The notes beneath the pieces were generated by a model. The model was given only the letters and a program-made list of their open reading frames with translations. It did not search any database and was not told the origin of the DNA. From contig MU646303.1 of the NCBI GenBank assembly GCA_026770585.1, forward strand, positions 1,743,727 through 1,770,290: a stretch of 26,564 bases of DNA. The letters run 5' to 3'. Source of the DNA: Baffinella frigidus (Eukaryota > Cryptophyceae > Cryptomonadales > Baffinellaceae). The stretch's first letter is position 1. Every line of letters begins with the position of its first letter. Below are positions 16,826 to 26,117 of the stretch, piece after piece. The position numbers and the translations under genes are program-made.

Positions 16826-19800
16826 ATGGCCGGGAAGAACAAGAACAACAAGAACAAGAAGAAGGGCAAGGGCAAGAACTTCCAGGTGATCCCGACCTCC
16901 CTCTGTGACCCGGAGTCTGTCTCGGTGCTGGGTCCAGCAACATCGCACTCAAACGTGTGGGGGCTGGCAGGTGGTTCGCGCTGCCGAAGACGGCGAGGAG
17001 CCAAGGGCGGGGAAGAAGCGTGTGAGGCCGAGGGACGACGATGAGGACGACGCCGAGGCGATCCGCAGGGCAAACACCGCTGCTCAGAACAAGCGGCGGA
17101 AAGAAAACACCAGACAGGAGCTGAAAGCTCAGCGCAAGGCCGATGAGGAAGCTGCAAAGGAAGGCTCCTCCTCCTCCAAGGAACAGCCCCCTGCCAAAAG
17201 CAAGAGCCAGGCACCCGCCAAGAGCAAAGAGCCGGTGAAGAGCAAGGAGCCGGTGGCTCAAGCAGCCACGGCCAAGAGCAAGAAGCAGGCGCCTCCCGCC
17301 GCAGCTGTCGAGAACGAGGAAGAGGAGGAGGTTGAGAGTGAGGACGACGACGATGATGAGTCGTCGGACGGAGAGGGGGGGCAGCTGAGCTTCCAGGCGG
17401 GGGCGCACAGGACTCAGGACGACTTCAGCGAAGATGATGAGGACGGGGAGGACTACGCGGAGGTGCAGGTCGACATCCAGCCGCACCCTCTGTGCTCTCA
17501 GGGGCTTGGCATTGCCGATCCGGATTCGAAACTGGCTGCCGCCTTCGCTCCAGCAACTCTGAGCATGTCCAGTAGGGGGCGTCTTCGCATCATGCTAGTG
17601 TCAATCGCCATCCAGAAACCACCACTGGAGAAGGGGCCTCAAACCCCCAACCCACGCCCGGATGCACCTGGCGTAGAGACCGAGATCTAGCTCTGCCTCA
17701 CTAATAGGAAGTTGGCATGCTTTCTTGCGGTACAAATCCGTCAATTTTGGAGCGAAAAAGAGCCCAAGATCACCAAGTTGTAGAGCTTAAATAGACAGAG
17801 ACTGAGGTAGGAAAAGCCAACTCGGGGGCTGGGGCATGACAGGTGGAGTTCGAGTTCATGAATCCGGAGGAGGACGACTTCCACGGGATGAAGCTCTTCC
17901 TGCAAAACATGCTCGACGATCAGCCCTTCGACGACTCGGGCCTCGCGGACCTCGTCATTGCCCAGGTGCGATTTCGTTCCTTCCCGACGAAGCTGTTTCG
18001 GCACCCGCACGCTCCACCCTACACCCTAAATCCTAAGCCCTAAACCCTAAACCCTTGAACCTGGACCCTAAACCCTAAACAATAAACCCCGAACAATCAA
18101 CTCTAAACCCTAAAACTTGAAACCTAAACCCTAAACCCTAAACCCTAAACCCTAAACCCTAAACCCTAAACCCTAAACCCTAAACCCTAAACCCCAACCC
18201 CGAAACCTCAAACCCGAAACATCAAACCCTAAACAAAAAACCTTCAACAAAAAATCCTCAACCCTGAACTCTCAACCACCGTGTGCGACATGCGCACGTC
18301 GCGTATGGTTCCGATTGCTGGCCGCAAATTATGTGTTTCAGCGCAGCAAACACCGGTGGAACGTCAGAGAGGAGCAGCATTCACCGGGGGCTCTTGAGTC
18401 GTCAGGGCGCTGACACGCTCTACCTGTTCCGAGGGCTCGTTGTGAGGGCGCTGAGTCAAAATGGCGCACGCAGAGCGGCGAGGTAGGCACGGTGATCAAG
18501 GTTGTAGACCAGGAGGACGTGTACGGCCTGCAGTCTGCGGTCAGCTTCAAGAAGCACGGGTGCTCGCCCCGAAAGCTGTCATGTCCCGTATGGAAAGCAT
18601 CTGAATCTTCTTTCCCCGGCCTTGAGATGATCTAGAGCTCAAGCCGCAACTGCTCCTGAAGGGACACTCAGAGAGGCCGGTTCACCAGAATCAGCTAATT
18701 TCCCCCGTTGCTATTCGCTTTCAAAATGCCACGGGGTTTTCCCAGTTGCTGGCCCAGAAAACTCCGTGGCTACTTGTAGCGGTGGGTTTTAGCGCGTCAG
18801 CATTTCTTCTATGTTGGAAATTTCGGTGGATTTGAAGGTTCTGGGTGAAAATTACTACAGCCACAGCCGTTTTGCGATTTCAGTTGCAGGCTTTCGAGAC
18901 CCAGTGGATCCAACCCGTTGTTCGAGGGATTTAAATGGCCTTGAAAATGCTCAACACACGCCCTGACGCCTCGGTTTCATTGTAAGAAACGGTCTCAGCT
19001 GATTCTGGTGGACCGCCTTTCAGAACTTGCAGCCTGGTCATTTGGCCAGTGTGCGAAAACAGCGTCAGTAAGAGGTTCCACGCTCATCCGCAGGTCGGTC
19101 AAGTGCATCGATCAGATAGCCAAGTACATCGAGAGCAAGTGCCCGGGCGAGTTGCGCGAGAAGCTGGCCAAGGTCTCGTCCCGTCACTCCCCCTAGCTCC
19201 ATACCGCGGCCGTGTGTGTCAACTTAATAAATCTCGCGGTCGTGTTTGTCAAATTAAGAAACCTCGCCTTTCTCCCAGGTGCTGGGCAGCAGGGCGCAGG
19301 GCCACACGGGGCTCCTGGTGAGCGAGCGCATGATCAACGTGCCGCCTGAGTTGGCGCTGCCGCTCACTGAGTCCCTTCTTGAGGAGCTCAAGGAGTCCTC
19401 CAAAACCAAGGTTGCCCGATCCTGCCCTCTGCGGGTGCAATGCTGTTGGTGGCAAACGATGTTTGGAAGTGAGGATGCGTTTGTCGAAGAGCGTGACGGC
19501 ACCATGCATTTCTCTGTCGTTTCTGTGAGTCTACTCACATTTCTGTGAGTAGATGTCGGCATGTTTCGTCCTGCAGGCACCCACGGACCCTGCGCGATCT
19601 GAAAGGAAGCAGGGATTTTCTGCAGGGTAAGTTCCAGTGTCCGCCTATGATTGGAGCTCGAAGAACCTAAAGGACCTAACGGCAACTCCCCGCCTCGCAG
19701 GCTCCCTTCTACAAGTTCGACAACTTCATCCTGCTGACCAAGGTGTTGCGCGAGACCGGTGGAGGCGCTTCTGCAGGTTGAACCCCACCCCGAGAAAGGA

Positions 19801-21367
19801 CCCTGTTGGGTTATGGGCAGACTTGAGGGAAATCGGCGTCGTGGCCATGCGGCGGCATGCAAGTGCTCGCTCCACGTGCTGCTGCTGTCTGCGTCCCCGA
19901 TCTGCAATCGCATCACAAGAGCGCACAGTGCTCGACTCTTCTTGGTTGTGGGCAGAACCCCAACCCGAGAAAGGAGCCTCTAGGGGTTCGGGGTGGACTT
20001 GAGGAAATCGGCGTCGTTGACCACGCTTCGCATCACACCAGCGCACAGTGCTCACCTCTTCTTGGGTGTGGGCAGGCGCAGCCAGCAAGAAGGGCAAGGG
20101 TGGGTCCAAGGGGGACATCTACATCAAGGTCGAAGAGGAGGTCCAACGCTGCCCCCGTTTCCCCCCCGAGACCGTCTCCGCTAACCCTCATGCAAACATG
20201 ATGGTCAGAAATGGTCAGGTCCTTCCCAGGCTCACCCCAGAAGGGACGTTCTGGAGTTATTTTGGTCCGAGGGTCTTTGCCCCCCCGAGACCCTCTGCGT
20301 CAACCCTGATGCCGAAAGGACTTTGGGGTGAGTAGAGCGGGTCTCAGATGACTTGACACCTTTTGTATCGATATAATTTCTCGACTTCCAAACTCTTTCA
20401 GTCAACCTGTGTACCAGGAGTTGTTTTCAAATGGACGGATCGTGTAGTAAATATCGATGTTTATTACATAAGTTGACTAATGAAGTTTGAAAGTTTAGGC
20501 CGAAAATGGCGAAAAAAGGTGTCAACTAGTGAGAGACCCGCTCTACTTTACTTACGTCTGATCCAAACGCTTTACACACTTTGTTTCAAAACTATTTTGG
20601 AATTTCAAAAGCCCCCCAGTTGTAAACTTTGTACCGAAATTACGCCAGAAGGTCCCAGGGGTGACAACATCAAGGCTCTCACCGCTGGATCCTTCTGGCA
20701 TGAACCCCGCAGCCGCGTCCTGCGGCGGGATGGTTCCCCTCCAGTTATGGTGGGACTTGAAGGCACCTGAAGGACCTAAAGGATCGCCGCTGTATCTCCC
20801 AGCCTCTCCACACTCTCCACACGCCCCCCCAACCTATCCACACTCCCAAAGCGCCCTACAGGGGTGCCTCGTTCATAAGAAACCGCCACCCCCTAGGACC
20901 CTACAGTAGGTCCATGCATAGGGCCCTACGGTGGCCCTAGGGGGGTGCAGTTTCCTATGGGTGAGGTAACCCTGTACACCTTCCACGCGCCCCCCCAACC
21001 TAACCTATCCTATCGACACTCTTCACGCGCGCCCCTCACCTATCCACACTCTCCACGCGCCACAGCCTTCCTTTAGGTCCTTTAGGTTCGTTTAACTGCC
21101 ACCATAGGCGGACACAGGAACTCATCCTGCAGAACGGCCCTGCTTCCTTTCTGATCGCAGCAAGCCCCCGCTAATGGACCCCACCGCGAGCAGGTGTACT
21201 CAAAGCTCGCGTCGCTGGAGTTCTCGTTCCCGCTGACGCAAGAGGAGGCCGAGGAGGGGCTGGAGTGGTTCGGGACGGTGATGGTGGTGAGCGCGAGCAA
21301 GAGCGCGGCGCTCCTCGCGGGCGTGCGGGACCTCGTTGGCGACCTCGCTATCCGCAACCAGCTTTAG
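16826..21367 (+). CDS. BCCIP / Bcp1 family protein, nine exons, complete (427 aa)
   Basis: Exons: 16826-16885, 16971-17468, 17843-17965, 18483-18559, 19094-19172, 19279-19410, 19701-19776, 20076-20140, 21194-21367; all phases close and the protein ends at TAG. The N-terminus is Lys/Asn-rich (MAGKNKNNKNKKKGKGKNFQ) and then strongly acidic (EEEEEVESEDDDDDESSDGE), as in nuclear/nucleolar proteins. The conserved BCCIP core starts VEFEFMNPEEDDFHGMKLFL and goes on VGTVIKVVDQEDVYGLQSAV, GLLVSERMINVPPELALPL, FYKFDNFILLTKVLRETGG and LEWFGTVMVVSASKSAALLA. Each block matches the family in order (VGxVIK, LLxSERxINVPPxxALPL). Bcp1/BCCIP act in ribosomal protein chaperoning and export (Bcp1 with Rpl23 in yeast) and in recombination and cell-cycle control in animals. 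Introns carry telomere-like repeat (intron 3), inverted-repeat elements (introns 2, 4, 8) and a tandemly doubled intron 7. Confidence 0.9.
17687..17812. mobile_element. Diverged member of the CTAGCTCTGCC family, in BCCIP intron 2
   Basis: The left end CTAGCTCTGCCTCACTAA is clear; the right end (ACTGAGGTAGG) is degenerate. The interior GCGGTACAAATCCGTCAA resembles GTGGTACACATCCGTCAA at 3046-3063, so the two share an internal sequence as well as ends. Confidence 0.6.
17966..18482 (+). repeat. Telomere-like intron 3 of the BCCIP homologue
   Basis: 18019-18280 is CCCTAAA repeat on the plus strand, with about ten perfect units in a row at 18124-18192. The gene runs plus, so the sense strand is again C-rich. 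The rest of the intron to the acceptor GGCGAG/G is unique sequence. Confidence 0.9.
18676..19017. mobile_element. Second MITE-like family, about 340 bp, in BCCIP intron 4
   Basis: GGTTCACCAGAATCAGCT (18679-18696) is matched in inverse, 17 of 18, at 18997-19014. The interior has no recognisable coding sequence. It makes up most of intron 4 of the BCCIP homologue. Confidence 0.7.
19777..20075 (+). repeat. Tandemly doubled intron 7 of the BCCIP homologue
   Basis: Unit 1 (19777-19954) and unit 2 (19955-20075) both start with AACCCCA[A/C]CCCGAGAAAGGA-like sequence and end with CGCACAGTGCTC...CTTCTTGG[T/G]TGTGGGCAG. Unit 1 therefore carries its own intact acceptor-like end. Unit 2 is shorter. Only the second acceptor keeps the reading frame into exon 8. 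Confidence 0.75.
20331..20547. mobile_element. Third MITE-like family, about 217 bp, in BCCIP intron 8
   Basis: AGTAGAGCGGGTCTC on the left is inverted exactly at 20533-20547, and the pairing continues after a five-base mismatch through TTGACACCTTTT. A TA lies near each tip, suggesting TA target duplication. The interior is AT-rich and non-coding. Confidence 0.8.
20856..20977. repeat. Long imperfect palindrome in BCCIP intron 8
   Basis: The left arm (CTACAGGGGTGCCTC... then GAAACCGCCACCCCCTAGG) pairs with the inverse of the right arm (CCTAGGGGGGTGCAGTTTC... then ACCCTGTAC). Arms are about 48 bp with few mismatches, so it could fold into a hairpin or be a foldback element. Confidence 0.65.
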
Positions 21368-21660
21368 TTCCTTTCGGTTATTTTACCTCCCACCATAGGC
21401 GGACACTGGAACTTATGCTTTAGTCTCTTGAGCCCGGAGACGCCAGGAGATCGAGACTCGTTGGCGTGCGAGTAGAGGCGTCAACTAAAGAAAGGGGAAC
21501 TCCGGCTATCAGCAACCAGTTTTAGTCCTTTAGGTCCTTCAAGTTCTTCGAGCTTCCAACATAGGCGGGCACTGGAACTGGTTCTGCAGTCTCTGGCGCC
21601 CGGACGTCAGGAGAGACACGGTGGCGTGCGAGTAGAGGCGTGTCTGAAGAGGGGGGAACT
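21347..21660 (+). repeat. Tandem repeat including the BCCIP stop region
   Basis: Two units with a period of 160 bp. GCTATCCGCAACCAGCTTTAG, the last codons and stop, recurs as GCTATCAGCAACCAGTTTTAG at 21507. Each unit also has CATAGGCGGxCACTGGAACT and GTGGCGTGCGAGTAGAGGCG-type sequence. The shared block resembles intron 8 sequence at 21100-21125. Confidence 0.75.
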
Positions 21661-22004
21661 CCGACACGAGCGTCCTAGATCACCTCGGGCTGTCCCGATT
21701 GGATACGTGACTGTGTAAAGTCACTCCGACTACTCCTACATGGGGCGTGTCCCCAGATAGTCATGCATGCATCACCCATCCCTGTTCTATCGCGTGTGTC
21801 CCCTCCGCCGCGGTGTGCCTGGCCACTCGGCGGGGCTCCGGGATTCTAGTGGGGTGTAGAGAGCCGTGTGGACAAGGCACTTGTTTTAGGCGGCCGGCGT
21901 GAGGCTCTGTGAGAGGTCTGTCATCCACCAGCATCCAATACATCGTCAGAGTGTGAGAGTGTGTGAGACAGAGAGTGTGTGTGAGAAAGTGACGAGTGGC
22001 TTCT

Positions 22005-22340
22005 TGTCTTCGGCGGACGAAGCCAACGCCGGGCGCCCCTGCCCGCGCCGCCTTGGCGGCCTTTCCTCCCCGTGGCGCCTCGGCCATGTCTCGCTTCGCC
22101 CCTGCGAGTCAGATCAAGAGAGGTGGTCAAGTGAGAAAGGGAAAAGGATTCCTTTTGTTCGCCAACGTTTTCAGTCAACTTTTGCCTGTGAAATCAGCTA
22201 AATTTAGCATTTTTTTCCAAAATTAGCATCATTTCAGTCGTTGGAGCCATTACTCCTAAATATAGCATGTTTTTCGTTGACCAGGTTGCCATACGTTGCC
22301 AGGATAGGGAGGAGTTGACTTTTGCCATCGCCAAAGTCGG
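22005..22340 (-). pseudogene. Truncated duplicate of 5' end and upstream region of the TFIIS/SPOC gene
   Basis: This segment is closely similar to about 26000-26402. It contains the same start (ATG at 22087, MAEAPRGGKAAKAARAG) and the same upstream sequence with three TAGCAT-type motifs. Relative to the intact gene it lacks about 35 bp upstream of the ATG and a net 35 bp after codon 20, which shifts the frame. Homology stops after GAAGACAAGAA, followed by a CA/GT-rich stretch. It cannot encode either domain. Its upstream end abuts the plus-strand exon at 22364. Confidence 0.8.
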
Positions 22341-22363
22341 GTTGGCTTGTCTGCAGATCTCCA

Positions 22364-22568
22364 ATGGAAGAGGCTGGGGAGAGTGCAAGCCCCGCGTCTT
22401 CGCTGCCGGCGGAAACGGGTGCACATGCAGCCTCGAGAACAGCTCCTTTGGAATCCGCTACGCGCGATGATTCCTTCGGTTCAGGACCTTCTTTTCGTGA
22501 GGACGGGGAGAGCGATGCCGCATCGAGGCACAAGGAGAAGGGCAACGTGTGCCGATACTGTCTCGAAT
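22364..22568 (+). CDS. First exon of possible RING-CH (MARCH-like) gene
   Basis: An ATG at 22364 opens 68 codons rich in Ser, Ala and Glu that end KEKGNVCRYCLE. The last residues resemble the start of a RING-CH zinc finger (CRICLE in many MARCH-type E3 ligases). The donor is strong (GAAT/GTACGT), leaving one base of a split codon. The intron that follows is 1.3 kb of degenerate CCCTAAA repeat. I could not place the next exon with confidence, so the remaining zinc ligands are not seen and the family call is tentative. The exon lies about 25 bases beyond the duplicated upstream segment of the TFIIS/SPOC gene, which may supply its promoter. Confidence 0.4.
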
Positions 22569-23642
22569 GTACGTACCTCACCCCTGCAGCTGTTCCGACC
22601 TGCGTATTGGTACCAGACTTAACGTTCCAGATTCAAACAATCAAATTACAAACCTGGAACCCAGACCCTGAATCCTGAACACTAAACCTTACATCCTAAA
22701 ACCTAAACGATAAACCCTCAACCCCAAACCCTAAACCTCAAGCCCTTACCCTGGACTCTAACTTCTAAACCATCAACAACACCAAACCCTCAACCCCAAA
22801 CACTAAAACGTAGCCCTAAACCCTAAACCCTAAACCCCAGACTTTCAACCCTGAACCCTAAACCCTAATCCTAAACCCTAAAACCCATTCTAAATCATAA
22901 ACCCTGAACCCTGAACCCTGAACCCTCAGCCCTGGGTCCCAAGCCCTATGCCCTGAACGCTACACGCTAATCCCTCATCCCTCAAGCCTGAACTCTAAAC
23001 CCCAAACCCGGACCAGTAATTCCCAAACCCCACAACCCCAACCCTTTAGGTTAGAACCCCAAACCACAATCCATCAACCACAAACCCCAAACCCTAAATC
23101 CTTAACTCTCAACCCTGAACCTTCAATCCTCAACCATAAACCCCACACTGAAACCCTAAACCCTCGACCCCAAATTCTGAACCCCAAACCCCAACCCTGA
23201 ACCATAAACTCTGAACCCCAAACCCCAAACCCCAAACTGTAAACCCTCAACCCTCAACCCAAAACTCCAAACAATTTTTTTTAACCCTAAACCCCTAAAC
23301 TCTAAACCCTAAACTCTAAACTCTAAACCCTAAACCCTAAACCCTAACCCCTAAACCCCAAACTCTAAACCCTGAACCTTGAACTCTACACCCTAAACCC
23401 TAAATCCCAAACCTCAAACCCTAAATCCCTAACTCTCAATCCAAGCCCCAGCACCTGAACCCTGAAAGCTGAACCCTGAACCCTAAACCATGATTTCTTA
23501 AACCCAAGTCCTAAGCCCTCAGCCGCCAAGCCTACACCTTAAACCCGAAACCTTCAATCCTCAGCCCTACACCCTGAACCCTGAACCAGAAACCCCAACC
23601 TTGAACCCTAAACTCCTTACCCCAACCCCCAAACTCTAAACC

Positions 23643-23674
<32 letters not shown>

Positions 23675-23905
23675 ACCCCAAACTCCAAACCCTGAACCCA
23701 AAGTCCTAAACCCTCCGCCCCAAACCCTACACTCTAATCCCTTAACCCTACACCCTACACCATACACCTCGAACCCTGCACCCTGAACACTAAAACCTAA
23801 ATTCTTAACCCTGAACCCCAAACCCCAAACCCCAAACCCTGAACTTTGAACTCTTAACCCTAAACCCCAAACCCTGAACCCCACACCCGAAACCCCAAAC
23901 GCTCA
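22569..23905 (+). repeat. Long degenerate CCCTAAA tract, intron after the possible RING-CH exon
   Basis: From about 22660 to 23900 the plus strand is CCCTAAA with many variants (CCCTGAA, CCCCAAA, CCCTCAA, CCCTACA). This is the longest telomere-like tract in the window, at about 1.25 kb. It begins shortly after a strong donor, GTACGT. The far splice site is not fixed; a possible acceptor GGTACCAG lies at 23905. Confidence 0.85.
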
Positions 23906-24548
23906 AGCATTTTGTTTGGTACCAGCGCTGAAATGCACCCCTGTCAACTTAAGAACTGCGGGCACACCACTCTACACTGCTCAACTGCACAAGCAAATCT
24001 GCTCTTTTTGGAGAATTTGAAAGGTCTGAGTTCCCAGTGCGTTACTCAGCTCTCAAGTGTTTTGACACACAAGACTCTTTTTTTCGAGTGGATGGTTCTT
24101 TCGATGTCGAATCACAAGAAAGAGTGTCCATCGCCGACAGCAAACCTATCACAGTTTTCTTTTCAAAAAAGACGTCCTGGAATCCCGGAGTGAGATCAAT
24201 CATTTTGCAAGTTCGGAGGGAGAGGTGACCACCGACGTCGAATGTGGGCCTGAGTTAAATGTACGGTAGAGTTTGGGGGCGAGCGTGAGAGTGAAAGTGG
24301 GTGCATTGGGAGCATAGTGGGGGCTTTGGGAGCATCGAGAGCAGCGAGGCCGAAGATTCGTTTGGTCTTTTATTAGAAACGAAAAGACGGGCGTTTTCAG
24401 ATCACACGGACCTTCTGTACAGAGTACCTCTGTACCGAGGTACAGGGTCGATTTTCCCGCTCAATGGAGAAACGTTACAACTAAATTACAGTGCACGACG
24501 GAGGTAGGCACCCAGTCTGTGGCTTCAGATGAGCCCCCGTTCGTTTTG
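23906..24548. other. Unassigned stretch after the long telomere-like tract
   Basis: Unique sequence with scattered stops. It may contain later exons of the gene starting at 22364, but none is convincing. A small palindrome, CTGTAC...GTACAG, lies near 24415-24445. Confidence 0.4.
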
Positions 24549-24805
24549 GTCTTGCACATCTACCACCGAGCTTTCCGCGTTCTTGGATGAAAGGTGCTTT
24601 GCGTCATCTCTGGCGGAGAGTCACTTTCTTTTCGAGGTCTTGCACATCTACCACAGAGCTTTCCGCGTTCTTGAATGAAAAGTGTTTTGAGTTCTCTGAT
24701 TGAGATGCGCCTTCTTTTCGAGATCTTGCACATTCACCACGGAGCGTTCTGCGTTCTTAAAAGTGCTTTGCGGTATCTCTGATTGAGATGCTCTTTCTCT
24801 GCAAG
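24549..24805. repeat. Tandem repeat, three units of about 87 bp
   Basis: Units begin GTCTTGCACATCTACCAC at 24549 and 24637, and ATCTTGCACATTCACCAC at 24722 (spacing 88 and 85). Each continues with GAGCKTTCYGCGTTCTT and a GTGYTTTG block. It lies downstream (3') of the TFIIS/SPOC gene, with no coding sequence seen. Confidence 0.8.
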
Positions 24806-24875
24806 ACACTTTCTTGCCTTGACGGACGGAGGTTCACGTTTCTCCGTGTAGTGATTTTGATCCACAGGACCAGCT

Positions 24876-26117
24876 TCAGGCAGCTTGGGTGGACCCGGCG
24901 GCAGGAGGCTTCGAGCTTACGATGAGAACTCCGAGCATGTTCGCACAGGTATCAGAAGGAGGGTTAAGCAGCTTGCCCGCCTCGTCGTGTGGTGGGATGA
25001 GGTACATGAGCATCGCGTGCGTGTCGAGTATCACCCTTGCTCGCTTTTCGCGCAGCATCTTTTCGCAGATCTGCAAATATACTTCCTCGTCGTCACCACC
25101 TTCTGGTTCCAACTCCACCACGGTTATCTTCTCCGTGAGGAGGTATTCAATCACCTCGTTAAGCTCCGCCGGGCCTTTCGCCACGAGCTCTTTCGGGACC
25201 TGGTCCAGCACGTTGTCGCCCGACACGAGCGTGGCACGCATCCGGCAATCTGACATACTTTTCTGCATGTCGAAAGGGTCGTGCGGGATTGCCGACTTCT
25301 CGGTACTGTCCTGTGAAAAGATTTTGCCTGTCCATATGAGGTCCCCCGGCTTCGCAGATGATCCCGTCCCGATGTGCAGATCGAGCGTGGGTAGGGATAC
25401 CAAGTGCTGGTTGCGGTCCGTTCTGTCTGCCCCTGCGTTGGCGGTGAGGTGCCTGCCGACGTAAGATTCCATATCCTCCTCTGCGACTGGGACGATCGTT
25501 TTGGAGTGTGCAGCGGCCACGGCCTCGCGCTCAGCTCCAAGCCTCTCCTCCTCCTGGTCGCGCTCTTCCTTCTCGCACCTCTCCGCCTCATCGTCCTCTT
25601 TCTTCGGGTCGACGAGTCCCTGAGCCTTGAGAAGCTGAGCACCTTCCGCGTTCTTTCTCATTTCCAGAAACTCCTCAGTCTGCACCGCGTCAAACAAGGC
25701 GAGCTTGTTCGCGGCGTGGCGCTTTTTCTTCAGGTCCTCGTTCGCCATCTGCGCCGAGCTCATCGCCGCCAGATCCAGCGGCAGAATCGCTCCCGATCGC
25801 ACCCTATCCCGAAGGTGGGTGTTGTGTGTGAGGTTGAACTTGAGCGCTTTCGCCTTCTGTCTGTAATCTTTGGAGACTCCTTTGTGGACGGCGAAAACGC
25901 TCTGCTCCAACTCGGAGGCAACGACAAGGTGAATTCCGCCGCTGCTCCCCACCGACAGCGCGTCCCCGAACATCCGATACACCGTCTCGCGCGTGTTCTT
26001 GTCTTCGGCGGACGAAGCCACCGGCTTGTCGTGCTGCGCGGCCTTGGCGCTCGCCGCGCCGGGCGCCCCTGCCCGCGCCGCCTTGGCGGCCTTCCCTCCC
26101 CGTGGCGCCTCGGCCAT
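24876..26117 (-). CDS. TFIIS-central plus SPOC domain protein (PHF3/DIDO/Bye1-like), apparently intronless
   Basis: From the ATG at 26117 the reading frame gives 413 residues starting MAEAPRGGKAAKAARAG. Residues about 40-135 match the TFIIS central domain: TRETVYRMFGDAL, then DYRQKAKALKFNL, RVRSGAILPLDLAAMS and ANEDLKKKR. A charged coiled region (about 165-205) follows. Residues about 257-402 fit a SPOC domain: GDLIWTGKIFSQ, IEYLLTEKITVVELEP, MYLIPPHD and LGVLIVSS. Proteins of this type bind Pol II, with SPOC reading the phosphorylated C-terminal repeat in PHF3. No PHD finger is seen. The same frame is open upstream to an ATG at 26240, but in the duplicate at 22005-22340 that part is frameshifted relative to MAEAP, so I prefer 26117. 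A good donor sequence (ATC/GTAAGC) sits near the end, so a spliced alternative tail is possible. Confidence 0.82.
   Translation of the reverse strand: MAEAPRGGKAAKAARAGAPGAASAKAAQHDKPVASSAEDKNTRETVYRMFGDALSVGSSGGIHLVVASELEQSVFAVHKGVSKDYRQKAKALKFNLTHNTHLRDRVRSGAILPLDLAAMSSAQMANEDLKKKRHAANKLALFDAVQTEEFLEMRKNAEGAQLLKAQGLVDPKKEDDEAERCEKEERDQEEERLGAEREAVAAAHSKTIVPVAEEDMESYVGRHLTANAGADRTDRNQHLVSLPTLDLHIGTGSSAKPGDLIWTGKIFSQDSTEKSAIPHDPFDMQKSMSDCRMRATLVSGDNVLDQVPKELVAKGPAELNEVIEYLLTEKITVVELEPEGGDDEEVYLQICEKMLREKRARVILDTHAMLMYLIPPHDEAGKLLNPPSDTCANMLGVLIVSSKPPAAGSTQAA

Noticed and set aside
16767-17486. 239-codon minus-strand open frame opposite BCCIP exon 2
   Set aside because: Antisense of the Lys/acidic-rich exon; Leu-rich and Arg-rich composition is a by-product of antisense coding.
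18019-18280. CRISPR array or bacterial repeat
   Set aside because: Seven-base telomere units without spacers, inside a eukaryotic intron.
23906-24193. Second exon of the RING-CH gene (frames with HPCQLKNCGHTTLHC)
   Set aside because: The Cys/His-rich frame does not agree with the phase left by the donor at 22568; the agreeing frame lacks proper RING-CH ligands.
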